Under the pieces are notes generated by a model. It was not told where the DNA came from, searched no databases, and was given only the letters and a program-made list of their open reading frames with translations. From CAVXYG01 sp963766005 (GTDB taxonomy: Bacteria > Actinomycetota > Actinomycetes > S36-B12 > GCA-2699445): a DNA stretch of 64,000 nucleotides. Shown in pieces: positions 18,304 to 30,437 of the stretch. The stretch lies in assembly GCA_963766005.1 (NCBI GenBank), contig CAVXYG010000009.1:1-64000 (forward strand). Direction: 5' to 3'. A program made the translations under genes and the position numbers. Within the stretch, counting starts at the first letter, position 1. Each line of letters begins with the position of its first letter.

Positions 18304-18429
18304 TCAGGTCAGATCGGCCGGCGCGGTCGCCTCCTGCCACAGATCCTCTTCGGCCCGGTTGGCGACGACCTGGCGGTACACGACGAAGCCGATGGCGGCG
18401 AGACCAGCAAGAACGAGCAACTTCTTCAT
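18304..18429 (-). CDS. DLW-39 family small protein
   Basis: A 41-residue protein between two tRNA genes. It reads MKKLLVLAGLAAIGFVVYRQ, then VVANRAEEDLWQEATAPADLT. It matches the actinobacterial DLW-39 family, named for its Asp-Leu-Trp motif and length near 39. It has one short hydrophobic segment (about 4-17) that is probably membrane-inserted and a conserved EEDLWQEAT tail. AGAGGAAG lies nine bases before the ATG. Function is unknown; its position between gyrA/DUF3566 and ppiA is conserved in actinobacteria. Confidence 0.85.
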   Translation of the reverse strand: MKKLLVLAGLAAIGFVVYRQVVANRAEEDLWQEATAPADLT

Positions 18430-18486
18430 CTTCTGTCTTCCTCTCTTCGGTCCGTGATGGACCATCTCCACCCGTGACGTCATGGG

Positions 18487-18560
18487 TGGGCCTAGCTGGA
18501 CTTGAACCAGCGACCTCTTCCTTATCAGGGAAGCGCTCTAACCGTCTGAGCTATAGGCCC
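18487..18560 (-). tRNA. tRNA-Ile(GAT)
   Basis: A 74-nt cloverleaf on the minus strand: acceptor GGGCCTA / TAGGCCC, D-arm GCTCAGACGGTTAGAGC, anticodon loop CTGATAA (anticodon GAT) between TTCCC and GGAAG, T-loop GTTCAAG. CCA is not encoded. Confidence 0.95.
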
Positions 18561-18645
18561 ATTGGCAACGTCCCTCAGCGTACTGTAGGCGATCCTGCAC
18601 ACCCAAACCCGGTAGCCGAAGAACCTTGCGCGAAGGCGTGCGGCG

Positions 18646-19140
18646 TCAGTTGTCCTCGGTCAACGTGACTTGCAGGCCCCCGGTGATCGCCACCGCGAGG
18701 TTGTAGAGGTAGGCGAACAGCGTCGCCAGCGCCGACACCAGGACCACCTCCATGACTGCGACAACAGCGACCGTGGTGAGGACGCGGCCGAACGACAGCA
18801 GCCCCGTCAGATCCACCGCGCTGGAACCGCTGCCGGCGATGTCCTCGACCGTCCTGGTGAGCGCCGCGACCGTGCCGCTCACCGTGAGCATGAACCACAG
18901 GATCATCGTGGCGACGACGATGACGATCGCAATGGCGATGGAGAGCATGAAGGCGTTCTTCATGACCGACCAGGGATCGAGCCGAGTCAGGTAGAGGTGG
19001 GCATGGCGAATCGTGCGCGCGCCCGCTGCCGGTCGCTGCGAGGTCTCGCCGCCCACGTGCAGGTCATCCCCGTACGACGCGGTATCGAGCACCACGCGCG
19101 GGGCGCCGGCGTTCGCAACATCGGATGTGGTCTGGGACAT
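18646..19140 (-). CDS. DUF3566 membrane protein
   Basis: A 164-residue protein with a cytoplasmic N-terminus of about 45 residues, a conserved RHAHLYLTRLDPWSVMKNAFMLSIA segment, and two membrane helices (about 60-85 and 117-145). The match to DUF3566 is by this layout and its fixed place directly downstream of gyrA in actinobacteria. Function is unknown. It is separated from gyrA by 124 bases that hold no gene and precedes tRNA-Ile. The ATG at 19140 has AGGGAGGGCG upstream. Confidence 0.87.
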   Translation of the reverse strand: MSQTTSDVANAGAPRVVLDTASYGDDLHVGGETSQRPAAGARTIRHAHLYLTRLDPWSVMKNAFMLSIAIAIVIVVATMILWFMLTVSGTVAALTRTVEDIAGSGSSAVDLTGLLSFGRVLTTVAVVAVMEVVLVSALATLFAYLYNLAVAITGGLQVTLTEDN

Positions 19141-19264
19141 CCCTCGCCCTCCCTTTCATCAGCGAGCCGGGAGCACCCGGATCCGCCCCATCGAGCCTCG
19201 GACGGGCTTACGCCCTGGAGCCGAGTGTACGTCGTCGCAGGCAATTGCACGATGCACCTGCATC

Positions 19265-21871
<2,607 letters not shown>

Positions 21872-21894
21872 TGGTCAGTCCTTTCGAGCGCGGG

Positions 21895-23856
<1,962 letters not shown>

Positions 23857-24037
23857 CGTAGCCTCCCGGCTGGCAGTGAAAGCAGCGACGTGCAGGGATG
23901 CCCGGCACTGGTTCCATGGTACCGCGCGCGGGGCCCGTCTTTGATTCTCAGAGGCATGAAGCGCCGAAATCCGCGATCTGTCCACGGGTACGTACACACG
24001 TACGCGATCGCCGCCCAACGGCTGAGAGGGCGCGAAA

Positions 24038-24667
24038 TCAACTTCGAGCGCGGCGCGGCCCGAACGACGGACGGTGCATCTGCGGTCCGAGCACCACGAT
24101 GCGCCCCACGACTGCCACGCCGAGCTCGGCATCGAGTCGGCGCTGCAGGAGCGCGAGGTTCCAGATCATCTGCTGCTGCCAAGCGGGGCTGTCCGCCCGC
24201 AGCGTCAGCCGCCCGCCGCCGCGCCCGGCGTCGCCGGCGTCCTCGGCCTGCGGGCCGGTCGTGCCCGGCAGCGCCGTCTGCTCGGCGCTCGACGGCCGGA
24301 GTTCGACCGGATCCGCCGCCCGGCCTCCCGGTCGTCCGGCCTCCGGTCCACCCGTGCCCTGAGGGTCGAAGGCCACCACGGCAACGTGCTCGGCGACCTG
24401 TGGCCCGACGATGTCCGCCCACCGGTTCGTGAGCGACCATACGGCCATCTCGCTGGTCCAGCCCTTGCCGTCGGCGAGCGAGCGCCACACATCCCCCACA
24501 CGCTGCGGATCGCGAGCGTCGGCGGCGGGGCCGCTGGTGGTCTGGCCGATGGTGCGCAGCTTCGCCCGCCGCCGGTCGCGCGGCGCGGCCGCGGCCCGGC
24601 GCCGGCTCGCGGCCCGGTAGCGCGCCAGCGCTTCGGACTCCGCGCCGTCGGGCGGATCCCCGCTCAC
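24038..24667 (-). CDS. dciA: DciA (DUF721) helicase-loading protein
   Basis: A 209-residue DUF721 protein. The domain is split by an unusually long insert: WRSLADGKGWTSEMAVWSLTNRWADIVGPQVAEHVAVVAFD, then about 45 Gly/Pro/Glu-rich residues, then LTLRADSPAWQQQMIWNLALLQRRLDAELG. DciA is the ancestral loader of the DnaB helicase at oriC in bacteria lacking DnaC or DnaI. Its GTG overlaps the recF stop (24664-24667). The N-terminal Arg/Ala-rich tail is typical in actinobacteria. The family call is firm; the role is from homologues. Confidence 0.88.
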   Translation of the reverse strand: MSGDPPDGAESEALARYRAASRRRAAAAPRDRRRAKLRTIGQTTSGPAADARDPQRVGDVWRSLADGKGWTSEMAVWSLTNRWADIVGPQVAEHVAVVAFDPQGTGGPEAGRPGGRAADPVELRPSSAEQTALPGTTGPQAEDAGDAGRGGGRLTLRADSPAWQQQMIWNLALLQRRLDAELGVAVVGRIVVLGPQMHRPSFGPRRARS

Positions 24668-25806
24668 GGCCCCACCTCCACCGTTCCCCCGACGACGGTG
24701 TACCGGGGCCCGACCAGCACCTCGGGCAGGTCGCGCTCGGACGCGGCAGTGATGATGACTTGTTCGGCTGCGACCACCGCTTCGGCCAGGCGGAGTCGGC
24801 GCGCATCGTCCAGCTCGGCGAAGACATCGTCGAGGATGAGGACCGGATCGCCGTCGTCCACGGACTCCCCCGAGAGCATCCAGTACGAGGCCAGCCGCAG
24901 CGACAGGGCCAGCGACCAGGATTCGCCGTGACTCGCGAACCCCTTGGCCGGGTGGCCGTGGATCAGGATGGCGAGGTCGTCTCGCTGCGGGCCTATCAGG
25001 TTCACCCCGCGCCGGAACTCCGCCGAGCGCTGCTCGGGCAGGGTGTCGGCGAGCAGCTGCGCGAGAGCCTCCGCCGTCGGCGCGTCGCCGTCGACGCTGC
25101 GGCCGGTGCTGCTGCGGTAGTCCAGCCCTTCCGCGGCCGGCCCGCCCGATATCGTCCGGTAGGCAGTCCGGAACGGATCGGCGAGGCCACTGAGGAGATC
25201 CAGCCGCGCCGCCCACAGCTGCCCTCCGAGCCGGACCAGCTGGGCGTCCCAGACGTCGAGCGTCGCCGCGTCGGAGGCATCCGGCCGACCCCCCTTCTTG
25301 GCAACGCTGCGCAGCAGCGCCCCCCGCTGCCGCAGCACTTTGTCGTAGTCGCCGATCACGCCTGCCATCCGGGGTTGTCGCTGGACCAGCAACTCGTCGA
25401 GGTAGCGCCGACGCTCGGCAGGATCGCCCTTCACCAGCGCGAGGTCCTCCGGGGCGAAGACCACTGCGCGCACCAGACCCAGGCAGTCGCGCAGCCTCGG
25501 CAGCGGGGAGCCGTTGATGCGGGCGCGGGTCCCCTTGCCCGGCGCCAACTGCAGGTCCAGCGCCGCCGTCCGCTCGCCCCTTCGGGCCACGATCCGGATG
25601 GTGGCGCGCTCCGCGCCGATGCGGATGAGCGGGGCATCCGTGGCGACCCGGTGGCTCCCCAGCGTGGCTGCGTAGCCGATGGCCTCGACCAGGTTGGTCT
25701 TGCCCTGTCCGTTGGCGCCGATGATCAGGCAGCAACCGCGCCCGAAGTCGATGTGGGCGCGGTCGTAGTTGCGGAAGTCCTCGACCTCCAGCGACACGAC
25801 GTGCAC
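24664..25806 (-). CDS. recF: RecF recombination mediator
   Basis: A 380-residue SMC-like ATPase. It has Walker A (GANGQGKTNL), the conserved ATLGSHRV, NLIGPQRDDL, the signature ASHGESWSLALSLRLASYWML, and Walker B (PVLILDDVFAELD). RecF binds gapped DNA and helps load RecA at stalled forks. The start is set at GTG 25806 (MHVVSLEVEDFRNY), matching the usual length; the frame stays open to 25872 only because it overlaps dnaN. It lies 16 bases after dnaN and overlaps dciA by four bases. Confidence 0.95.
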   Translation of the reverse strand: MHVVSLEVEDFRNYDRAHIDFGRGCCLIIGANGQGKTNLVEAIGYAATLGSHRVATDAPLIRIGAERATIRIVARRGERTAALDLQLAPGKGTRARINGSPLPRLRDCLGLVRAVVFAPEDLALVKGDPAERRRYLDELLVQRQPRMAGVIGDYDKVLRQRGALLRSVAKKGGRPDASDAATLDVWDAQLVRLGGQLWAARLDLLSGLADPFRTAYRTISGGPAAEGLDYRSSTGRSVDGDAPTAEALAQLLADTLPEQRSAEFRRGVNLIGPQRDDLAILIHGHPAKGFASHGESWSLALSLRLASYWMLSGESVDDGDPVLILDDVFAELDDARRLRLAEAVVAAEQVIITAASERDLPEVLVGPRYTVVGGTVEVGP

Positions 25807-25822
25807 GGCATCGGGGTCGAAC

Positions 25823-26932
25823 TCAGCCGGCCAGCCGGACCGGCATGAGCAGGTAGCGGTAGTCCACGTCATCGCCGCCCGCGGTGAGCACGGCGGGCCG
25901 ATCCGGACGCGTCATCGCCAACCGCGCCGAGGTGCCCTGCAGCGCGCTCAGCCCCTCCAGGAGGAACTCGGGGTTGAAGGCGATCCTGATCGGATCCCCG
26001 GTGAGGTCGCACTCCAGCGACTCCGTGGCGTGGGCGTCCTCACCCGCCCCTGCGCGCAGCAGCACTTCGCCGTCGGTGAACTCCAACTGGATAGGCGTGT
26101 TCGGCCGGTCGACCACCAGCTTCACGCGCTTCACCGACTCCGCGAGCTCCTGCTTGCTCACCAGGGCCACCGCCGATGACTCGCTGGGCAGCAGGCGCCG
26201 GTAGTCGGGGAAATCGCCGTCGAGGACCGGGGTCGTCGAACGGCGCCCTGCCCCCGTGAAACCGATGAGCGAGTGGCTGGCATCGAGGGCGAGGTCCACG
26301 GCATCCACCGCCGAGTACGGCCGGGCCAGCTCCAGCAGCGTCTTGGCTCGGACCAGGATCTGGGCCGAAACCTCCCCGCTGGCGGGCTGCCACGGCAGTT
26401 CGCGCATCGCTAGTCGGTAGCGATCGGTGGCGGCCAGGGTGACGACGTCGTTGTCGAACTCCATCCGAATCCCGGTGAGTACCGGGAGCGTGTCATCCCG
26501 GCTCGCCGCGATCGCGACCTGGGAGACGGCGTCGGCGAACTTGCCGCCGGCGCAGCTGCCCAGCACGGGGGGCAGTGCCGGCAGCGCTGGGTATTCGGCG
26601 ACCGGCAGGGTCGGCAGGGTGAAGGACGCGCGACCGCACTGCAGGACCAGCCGGGTGCCTTCCAGTGCCAACGTCGCGGGGCGGGCGGGCAGCGCCTTGG
26701 CGATCTCGGCCAGCAGTTTTCCGGAGACCACCGCCTCTCCCGGCTCGTCGATGTCGGCCTCGATCGCTACTTGGGATGACACTGCGAGGTCTGAGCTCGA
26801 CAGGGTCACCCGTTCCTCGGTAGCGACCAGGAGCACGCCGGCGAGGACCGGATTCGTGGGGCGTGCCTGCAAGGTGCGGGCAGCCCATGCCACGGCGTCG
26901 GCCAGGGCATCCCGCTCGATCCGCAGTTTCAT
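25823..26932 (-). CDS. dnaN: DNA polymerase III beta sliding clamp
   Basis: A 369-residue protein of three clamp domains. It opens MKLRIERDALADAVAWAART. The hydrophobic partner pocket is suggested by TDRYRLAMREL and the C-terminal YLLMPVRL. As a ring dimer it tethers polymerase and other partners to DNA. ATG 26932 is preceded by GGAGGAG. A longer frame runs into oriC without protein-like sequence. The order dnaA-oriC-dnaN-recF-dciA-gyrB-gyrA is the standard actinobacterial one. Confidence 0.97.
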   Translation of the reverse strand: MKLRIERDALADAVAWAARTLQARPTNPVLAGVLLVATEERVTLSSSDLAVSSQVAIEADIDEPGEAVVSGKLLAEIAKALPARPATLALEGTRLVLQCGRASFTLPTLPVAEYPALPALPPVLGSCAGGKFADAVSQVAIAASRDDTLPVLTGIRMEFDNDVVTLAATDRYRLAMRELPWQPASGEVSAQILVRAKTLLELARPYSAVDAVDLALDASHSLIGFTGAGRRSTTPVLDGDFPDYRRLLPSESSAVALVSKQELAESVKRVKLVVDRPNTPIQLEFTDGEVLLRAGAGEDAHATESLECDLTGDPIRIAFNPEFLLEGLSALQGTSARLAMTRPDRPAVLTAGGDDVDYRYLLMPVRLAG

Positions 26933-27400
26933 AGCGCTCCTCCGGCAGTGCAGTAGTCGATGCAGCCTACGCCGTCCGCGGCCCTTGCCGACAGGGGCCT
27001 CCCGGCGCGCCCTGCTGCGATCCGGGCTGTGGAGATCGAGGCTGTGGATACACGGGGTCGTCGTGCGCCCGGGCAATCCCCAACCGGCCGGCGTGTCGAC
27101 CATGAGTTGGATACCTCGTCTAGGAATTCCGAGAAGGAGTAGTAGGGCCTGTGGAAACCATGAAGAACTGCCGTTCACCGCGGGTGGCACGGCGGGTTGG
27201 TTTCCACCGTCGAGGCTGTTTCCTGTGGATGCGATGTGCACGGCGGGCACTGATGAGGGGAGATCGTCAGCCAATCCACACGCGGCCGCGCGTTCGGCTG
27301 TCGCCAGTCCCCAGCTTCCACGCAGGGCAGCGCGGTGGTTCCCACAGCCAGGTGTCCAGGATCAGCAGGTCGCCCGGGCACGGGACCGGCCCGCGGTCCA

Positions 27401-27438
27401 CATCTCGGGACCGCGGGTCCACAGGATGTCCCGAGATG
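27401..27438. repeat. 11-bp inverted repeat around a DnaA-box-like site in oriC
   Basis: CATCTCGGGAC (27401-27411) and its exact inverse GTCCCGAGATG (27428-27438) enclose 16 bases that contain GGGTCCACA (27415-27423). A related GGACCG/CGGTCC repeat with its own CGGTCCACA precedes it (27383-27402). The arrangement suggests a structured DnaA- or regulator-binding element. Confidence 0.6.
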
Positions 27439-27581
27439 ATCCCCATGCTCATCCACCGGCTAGCGGGACGTCGGTGCCCCCGCGGCGGCACCGACGCCAG
27501 CCTCGGAGACAGGAGAGCGCCGGTTCGGGTGCGGCCGACCAGCGGCCGGCGCGATGGCCCTCAGGGGCCATGGGGGCGACC

Positions 27582-27653
27582 TGAGGTGCGGCAGCGCACC
27601 AACACGGCGCCCAGGCGATTGGGGCACCTGGGCGCCGTGTGAGGTGCGGCAGC
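27582..27653. repeat. 14-bp direct repeats flanking the dnaA terminator hairpin
   Basis: TGAGGTGCGGCAGC occurs at 27582-27595 and again at 27640-27653, one copy on each side of the hairpin at 27602-27640. The symmetry is unusual for a simple terminator. It may be a duplicated binding site or the trace of a small insertion. Confidence 0.55.
27602..27640 (-). terminator. dnaA terminator hairpin
   Basis: ACACGGCGCCCAGG (27602-27615) and CCTGGGCGCCGTGT (27627-27640) form a perfect 14-bp stem with an 11-base loop, 61 bases past the dnaA stop on the minus strand. It would insulate oriC from dnaA transcription. No T-run follows. Confidence 0.75.
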
Positions 27654-27701
27654 ATCAGGCCAGTCGGCCGACGATGCGCTGAGCGCTTCGCGAGTCGGCG
27701 A

Positions 27702-29135
27702 TCAGCAGCGGGCGGCCGCTTTGATACGCATCGTCAGGTCATTGACCTGGTTGTAGACCGAGCGCTCATCGGTCATGAGCCTGCGGATCTTGCGCTCGGC
27801 ATGCATGACTGTGGTGTGGTCGCGCCCGCCGTAGGCCTCACCGATCTTCGGCAGGGAGAGATCGGTGAGTTCCCGGGTGATGTAGATCGCGATCTGGCGC
27901 GCGTTGGTCAGGTGCCGGGTTCGCGACGGGCTGCGGAGGTCCTCCACTGTGAGACTGAAGTAGCTGGCCGTCTCGCTCATGATGAGGGCAACGCTGACCT
28001 CAGAGCGGGCGCTGTTGGAGACCAGGTCACGCAGCACATCTTGCGCCATCGGTAGGTCGATGTACTGCTGATTGAGGTTGGCGAAAGCCGTGACTCGCGT
28101 CAGCGCACCCTCCAACTCGCGGATGTTCGTGGAGATGCGGCTGGCGATGAACTCCACGACGTTGTCCGGGATCGCCACCCGCTCCAGGGCCGCCTTCTTG
28201 CGCACGATGGCGATGCGGGTCTCGAGATCGGGGATCTGAACGTCGGCGAGCAGGCCCCACTCGAAACGCGAACGCAGTCGCTCCTCGAAGCCCGGGATCT
28301 TCCCGGGAGCCACGTCCGATGTCACCACGATCTGCTTCTCACTCTGGTGCAGCGTGTTGAAGGTGTGGAAGAACTCCTCCTGGGTCTGGATCTTGCCGGA
28401 GAGGAACTGGATGTCATCGACGAGCAGGAGGTCGATCTTGCGGTAGCGGCTCTTGAACACCGTGCCCTTGTCGTGCTGGATCGAGTTGATGAACTCGTTG
28501 GTGAATTCCTCGCTGGTCACGTAGCGAATCACGTGGTCGGGATACAGCTGATGGGTGTACCAGCCGATCGCGTGCAGCAGGTGCGTCTTGCCCAGGCCCG
28601 AGGCGCCGTGGATGACGAGCGGGTTGTAGCTGACCGCCGGCTGCTCAGCAACGGCGGTGGCCGCCGCATGGGCCAGGACGTTGCTGCTGCCGCGCACGAA
28701 GGTGTCGAAGGTGTACTTGGGATTGAGACCGCTGCGGCGACCCTGTGCCACAGACGAGCCGGACTCGGTGCGCTGGACTGGCGGCCCGGCGACTGCGGGC
28801 GCATCCGGTGCGGCGACCGGCTCTGCAGCTGCATCGCTGAGGTCGAGCTGCAGATGTTCATCGGTGCGGATGTCCAGCGTCGGATCCACCGAGACGGCGA
28901 TGGAGACCTGCCTGCCGAGCCGCTGGGCGGCGTGCTGGGCGAGGAGTTGGGCGAGCTCGGCATCGACGTACTTCTTCACACTCGAAGAACGCGTGTTGAG
29001 CACGAGGGTGCTGCCCAGGAGGCCCTGCGGGGCGACGAGCGAGAGCATCCCTCTGGCGCGTTCGCTGGTGGTGGCGGCGCAGACCGCTGAGACGAGGTCC
29101 GGCCAGATCCCGTCCAATACCGCGTTCTCCGCCAT
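27702..29135 (-). CDS. dnaA: chromosomal replication initiator DnaA
   Basis: A 477-residue AAA+ initiator. Domain I is at 1-85, with a short acidic/Pro linker to about 135. Domain III has Walker A GASGLGKT (177-184), Walker B LLLVDDIQF, and the arginine-finger region ERLRSRFEWGL. Domain IV has the DNA-binding GGRDHTTVMHAERKI. It binds DnaA boxes, melts oriC and loads the helicase with DciA. The segment usually reading SSDRPPKQL is TSDVAPGKIPGF here, a mild divergence. ATG 29135 is preceded by GGGGAGG. Boxes at 29179-29211 suggest autorepression. Confidence 0.98.
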   Translation of the reverse strand: MAENAVLDGIWPDLVSAVCAATTSERARGMLSLVAPQGLLGSTLVLNTRSSSVKKYVDAELAQLLAQHAAQRLGRQVSIAVSVDPTLDIRTDEHLQLDLSDAAAEPVAAPDAPAVAGPPVQRTESGSSVAQGRRSGLNPKYTFDTFVRGSSNVLAHAAATAVAEQPAVSYNPLVIHGASGLGKTHLLHAIGWYTHQLYPDHVIRYVTSEEFTNEFINSIQHDKGTVFKSRYRKIDLLLVDDIQFLSGKIQTQEEFFHTFNTLHQSEKQIVVTSDVAPGKIPGFEERLRSRFEWGLLADVQIPDLETRIAIVRKKAALERVAIPDNVVEFIASRISTNIRELEGALTRVTAFANLNQQYIDLPMAQDVLRDLVSNSARSEVSVALIMSETASYFSLTVEDLRSPSRTRHLTNARQIAIYITRELTDLSLPKIGEAYGGRDHTTVMHAERKIRRLMTDERSVYNQVNDLTMRIKAAARC

Positions 29136-29178
29136 CCGCGCCTCCCCTTAGGTGTATCGCCATAAGTGTGCAGCACAG

Positions 29179-29211
29179 ATGTCCACACTCATGTGGACAT
29201 CCTGTGGACAG
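29179..29211. promoter_or_regulatory. DnaA boxes upstream of dnaA
   Basis: ATGTCCACA (29179-29187) and its exact inverse TGTGGACAT (29192-29200) form a 9-bp inverted repeat with a 4-base spacer, followed by TGTGGACAG (29203-29211). Each is one mismatch from TTGTCCACA. They lie 44-76 bases upstream of the dnaA start, where DnaA autorepression acts in many bacteria. The rest of 29136-29427 holds no gene. Confidence 0.65.
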
Positions 29212-29427
29212 CAGCGCGTATCGCTACTCCCTGGTCATCGGCGGCAAGCATCGCGCCGAACCCCACCATTCCCCTTCGGTGTGTGAGGCTATCCGCTTGC
29301 ATCGGGAACGAGTCAAGCCGTTCGCCCAAGATCTTCTCGGAGTCGGCGTGTCGCTCGGCGCGTCGCTACCGGGGCCGGTCCGCACTGCGAGATGCTAGTG
29401 GGTCGGTTGCCCGCGGAAGAGCGTCGT

Positions 29428-29457
29428 TTGACCCTGGGGAGGCGTCTGACCGATACT
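29428..29457 (+). promoter_or_regulatory. candidate rpmH promoter
   Basis: TTGACC (29428-29433) and GATACT (29452-29457) are separated by 18 bases, ahead of a leader of about 125 bases to rpmH. A TACTCT at 29454-29459 is an alternative -10. Motif reading only. Confidence 0.4.
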
Positions 29458-29589
29458 CTAGGTCGGATATCGTCGCGTAGTGTTCAGGGAATGGCCCACG
29501 GTATGTCGGGCCTGCCGGTGCGACGGCCTGCAACGGTCGAGTGCGGCCGTGACGAAGACGCTGCGAAGCACGAGGGACCTGGAGTTGTC

Positions 29590-29727
29590 ATGTCGAAGCG
29601 GACCTACCAGCCGAACAACCGTCGGCGGGCCAAGACCCACGGCTTCCGGCTGCGCATGCGGACCCGAGCCGGGCGGAGCATCGTGAACTCACGCCGCTCC
29701 AAGGGACGCGCGCGCGTCACGGTCTGA
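29590..29727 (+). CDS. rpmH: 50S ribosomal protein L34
   Basis: A 45-residue basic protein, MSKRTYQPNNRRRAKTHGFR and onward, ending RRSKGRARVTV. The length and sequence are diagnostic for L34. It sits in the large ribosomal subunit. ATG 29590 has GGAG five bases upstream. The open frame extends back to 29392 without similarity. It begins the rpmH-rnpA-yidD-yidC-khpB-rsmG-parA chain that runs away from oriC, opposite to dnaA. Confidence 0.98.
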   Translation: MSKRTYQPNNRRRAKTHGFRLRMRTRAGRSIVNSRRSKGRARVTV

Positions 29728-29738
29728 TCACTCCCGCT

Positions 29739-30086
29739 GTGCTTGACCGACGCCATCGCATGACCCAGCCCGCGGACTTCCGTCGGGCGATTGGCAGCGG
29801 CGGTCGTTGCGGCACCAGAACGTTGGTGGCGCACTACTGGTGCTGTGATCCGGGCGATATCCCGCCGCGGGTCGGATTCGCGGTGAGCAAAGCCGTCGGC
29901 AACTCTGTGGTCAGGCACCGTGTCGCCCGCCGACTCCGGCATGCGGCGCGCCCGCACATTGACGACCTGCCGGCAGGCGCGCTACTCGTCGTGCGGGCAA
30001 CGCCAGCCGCTGCCGAGGCTCCCTCCAGTGTCTTGGTCTCGGATCTGAGACGCGCGATAGCCAAGTTGCGAGCGAGCAATGCGTGA
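29739..30086 (+). CDS. rnpA: ribonuclease P protein component
   Basis: A 115-residue basic protein that supports the RNase P RNA in trimming the 5' ends of tRNA precursors. It shows the family core RVGFAVSKAVGNSVVRHRVARRLRHAAR; the usual RNR motif is here RHR, a conservative change. The start is GTG 29739, eleven bases after rpmH. The 3' end overlaps yidD by eight bases. The N-terminus (MLDRRHRMTQPADFRRAI) is normal for the family. Confidence 0.94.
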   Translation: MLDRRHRMTQPADFRRAIGSGGRCGTRTLVAHYWCCDPGDIPPRVGFAVSKAVGNSVVRHRVARRLRHAARPHIDDLPAGALLVVRATPAAAEAPSSVLVSDLRRAIAKLRASNA

Positions 30087-30435
30087 CGCCGTCGCCGGCG
30101 CGGCGCGGGTGGCGGGATGGCCTTTCCGCATGGCGCTGCTGGGGCTGATCCGGTTCTACCGCTGGGGGATCTCCCCCCTGCTCGGTCCGCGCTGCAAGTA
30201 CTACCCCACCTGCTCCGCGTACGCCCTGCACGCCGTCGAGGCCCATGGGGCGGGCAAGGGGTCGTTGCTGGCTTCCTGGCGGCTCCTGCGGTGCAACCCG
30301 TTCAGCAAGGGCGGCTACGATCCGATTCCGGGGCCGGGCAATTGGCTGCCTGATGTGCTCCCAGACGGCCGCCCGCGGCGTGCTCGAATCGACGGGCAGC
30401 TGCCCGCGCACTCATCCGCTTCAAAGGAGGCCTAG
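30079..30435 (+). CDS. yidD: YidD membrane-insertion efficiency factor
   Basis: A 118-residue protein with the diagnostic LIRFYRWGISPLLGPRCKYYPTCSAYALHAVEAHG and RLLRCNPFSKGGYDPIP, including three conserved Cys. It is thought to associate with the inner membrane and help YidC insert proteins. It overlaps rnpA by eight bases and ends two bases before yidC, so all are translated from one mRNA. The C-terminal tail of about 25 residues is longer than the minimal family. Confidence 0.95.
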   Translation: MRDAVAGAARVAGWPFRMALLGLIRFYRWGISPLLGPRCKYYPTCSAYALHAVEAHGAGKGSLLASWRLLRCNPFSKGGYDPIPGPGNWLPDVLPDGRPRRARIDGQLPAHSSASKEA

Positions 30436-30437
30436 TC

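Larger units (their letters stand above)
26933..27701. other. origin of replication (oriC), dnaA-dnaN intergenic region
   Basis: This 769-bp gap between dnaN and dnaA has no protein-like frame. It holds DnaA-box-like 9-mers on both strands: 27028-27036, 27043-27051 (TGTGGATAC, one mismatch to consensus), 27150-27158, 27224-27232, 27272-27280, 27394-27402 and 27415-27423. All but one have two mismatches, so a DnaA with relaxed preference is implied. Inverted repeats occur at 27383-27399, 27401-27438, 27470-27495 and 27555-27570. No long AT-rich run is obvious; the mildest GC stretch is about 27105-27180. Confidence 0.88.

Noticed and set aside
18264..18668. Plus-strand frame containing WVGLAGLEPATSSLSGKR
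   Set aside because: It runs antisense through tRNA-Ala, the DLW-39 gene and tRNA-Ile; a classic spurious product.
23988..24003. GTACGT/ACGTAC repeat as a gyrB regulatory site
   Set aside because: Only 6-bp arms, over 130 bases from gyrB, and no supporting promoter motif.
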